Positions 4,882-6,110 of a stretch of 6,110 nucleotides of DNA are shown here, one piece after another. Source of the stretch: Flavisolibacter sp. (GTDB lineage: Bacteria; Bacteroidota; Bacteroidia; Chitinophagales; Chitinophagaceae); the NCBI GenBank assembly GCA_013695175.1, contig JACDAZ010000503.1, positions 1-6,110 on the forward strand. Direction: 5' to 3'. The notes beneath the pieces were generated by a model. The model did not search any database, was not told where the DNA came from, and saw only the letters and a program-made list of their open reading frames with translations. Both the position numbers and the translations under genes were made by a program. The stretch's first letter is position 1, and each line of letters begins with the position of its first letter.

Positions 4882-6110
4882 TTACATTTTCAAACTATAT
4901 CCTTTCCTGTATTCTCTTTTTACAAACTGGTTTACATCATCAAAGTTGGTAACCTTCATGTTTTTATTATCCCAAAGCAATTGAATATTTCTGCCAGGGA
5001 ATTCAAAGCCTTTATTGTCTGCTCTTGGTTTTCTAATATCATGTGCTCTAATAGCCAGGTTTGCCATCAATAACGCTTCAGTCAATGGACCAGCTATTTC
5101 AAACGGAGAACTTAAATAATGTTTTCCTTTCCCTGCAATGGATGCCTCCACCCATTGTGCATAATGGCCATTCATTCCATCTTTTACTCTTCTGTATTTT
5201 GGTTTTACAGTAACCTGTGTTGTTTTTTCAGTTGGCAGTAACCTTGGATTTAATCCGTAGGTACTGCACATCATTTTACCTTTTGTGCCAATGAATAAAG
5301 CACCATTTCCTCCATCACCAAATACTTCGTTTGCTTTTAATTCTTCAGGTCTGGCAGGTTGTATACCTCCATCCATCCAATGCAATTTTATGGCACCTTT
5401 TGTTTTAGAAGATTTAGGGAAATTTAAAATGACGTGTGATGATGGTGGAGCACTTTCCGGAAAATAACCCCTCCTGAATTCATCAACATATACAGTACCA
5501 ACACTTGCCTGAACATCAGTAGCATATTGTAAATCCAGTACCCTGAATGCAGGATCAATAATATGACAACCCATATCACCTAAAGCACCGGTTCCATAAT
5601 CCCACCAGCCACGCCAGTTAAATGGAACAAGTTTTTCTACATATTCTTTATAAGGTGCTGTACCAAGCCAAAGATCCCAATCTAGTTCTTTGGGCACTTC
5701 TGCTTTTTGAGATGACCATGAAATGCCCTGCGGCCAAACAGGCCTGTCTGTCCAGCAATAAACGGTATGTACATCACCTATGATGCCCGCATCATACCAT
5801 TCCATCAATTGCCTTACACCATCACCCGAAGCACCCTGGTTGCCCATTTGAGTTACTACCTTGTACTTTTTTGCAGCTTCAGTTAAAACCCTGGCCTCAT
5901 TAACATCATGCGTTAATGGTTTTTGAACATATACGTGCTTGCCAAGTTGCATAGCACCAAATGCCTGTACAGCATGGTTATGATCAGGTGTTGAAACTGA
6001 GACTGCATCAAAGTTTTTTGATTCTTTGTCAATCAGCTCCCTCCAATCTTTATAGTACTTAGCTTTAGGAAAACTGTTTCTTGAAGTTGCAGATCTTCTA
6101 TCATCAACGT
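4882..6110 (-). CDS. Gfo/Idh/MocA-family oxidoreductase, partial (N-terminus off window)
   Basis: An NAD(P)-dependent sugar oxidoreductase-family protein. The frame is open from the stop at 4882 to the window end, giving 408 visible residues. The internal Met at 5952 is not the start: the 52 residues before it contain the conserved AVSVSTPDHNHA (35-46) of the Rossmann domain. Next comes HVYVQKPLTHDV, the place of the family's EKP signature, here QKP with the catalytic-type lysine at visible residue 63. The C-terminal domain has GNQGASGDG, WTDRPVWPQG and YGTGALGDMGCHIIDPAFR, whose His (visible 182) sits where family members have an active-site histidine. The nucleotide-binding GxGxxG and any Tat signal are off the window. 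Members of this subfamily in Bacteroidota are often Tat-exported, with tightly bound NAD, and include enzymes acting through 3-keto sugar intermediates; substrate and direction here are unknown. Confidence 0.9.
   Translation of the reverse strand, partial: VDDRRSATSRNSFPKAKYYKDWRELIDKESKNFDAVSVSTPDHNHAVQAFGAMQLGKHVYVQKPLTHDVNEARVLTEAAKKYKVVTQMGNQGASGDGVRQLMEWYDAGIIGDVHTVYCWTDRPVWPQGISWSSQKAEVPKELDWDLWLGTAPYKEYVEKLVPFNWRGWWDYGTGALGDMGCHIIDPAFRVLDLQYATDVQASVGTVYVDEFRRGYFPESAPPSSHVILNFPKSSKTKGAIKLHWMDGGIQPARPEELKANEVFGDGGNGALFIGTKGKMMCSTYGLNPRLLPTEKTTQVTVKPKYRRVKDGMNGHYAQWVEASIAGKGKHYLSSPFEIAGPLTEALLMANLAIRAHDIRKPRADNKGFEFPGRNIQLLWDNKNMKVTNFDDVNQFVKREYRKGYSLKM

Noticed and set aside
5285..5467. 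60-codon plus-strand open frame
   Set aside because: It is antisense to the Gfo/Idh gene, which is well conserved there, and has no independent support.
5950..5952. Met codon as the start of the Gfo/Idh gene
   Set aside because: The same frame continues upstream to the window end and encodes conserved Rossmann-domain residues (AVSVSTPDHNHA), so the true start is off the window.

Overview
The window is AT-rich, and its proteins look like those of a Bacteroidota bacterium, probably from the Chitinophagaceae or a close relative. The evidence is the use of almost no Shine-Dalgarno sites, A/T-rich leaders before start codons, lipoproteins with acidic residues just after the lipidated cysteine, and Tat-exported sugar-modifying enzymes of types common in that phylum. 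The genus is an inference; no rRNA or marker gene is present.

Positions 1-2979 (minus strand) hold a three-gene operon for a periplasmic molybdenum-dependent aldehyde oxidoreductase of the E. coli PaoABC (YagTSR) type. In transcription order these are the Tat-signalled 2x[2Fe-2S] subunit (2979-2341), the FAD subunit carrying the extra four-cysteine [4Fe-4S] insertion (2344-1352), and the molybdopterin subunit (1298 to beyond position 1, C-terminal part missing). The first two overlap by ATGA, and the only strong Shine-Dalgarno sequence I found at a gene start lies at that junction.

Positions 2980-3099 are a 120-bp divergent intergenic region. It leads right into a 67-residue predicted lipoprotein of unknown function (3100-3303, plus strand). 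The stop codon of that gene directly abuts the stop codon of the convergent gene that follows, with no base between.

Positions 3304-6110 (minus strand) hold a second group, read from high to low coordinates: a Gfo/Idh/MocA-family oxidoreductase (N-terminus off the window), a gluconate 2-dehydrogenase subunit 3-like protein, and a xylose-isomerase-like TIM-barrel protein. The last two have Tat-like twin-arginine signals plus lipoboxes, so they are probably periplasmic or outer-membrane lipoproteins. A 115-bp gap with an 8-bp tandem repeat separates the first gene from the other two.

The combination Gfo/Idh + subunit 3 + TIM barrel resembles the clusters that Bacteroidota use for oxidative (3-keto) attack on glycosides. 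That assignment is inference, and the expected GMC flavoprotein partner is not in the window. The whole window reads as a region of periplasmic redox chemistry on aldehydes and sugars. I see no CRISPR array, tRNA, rRNA, insertion sequence or phage feature.
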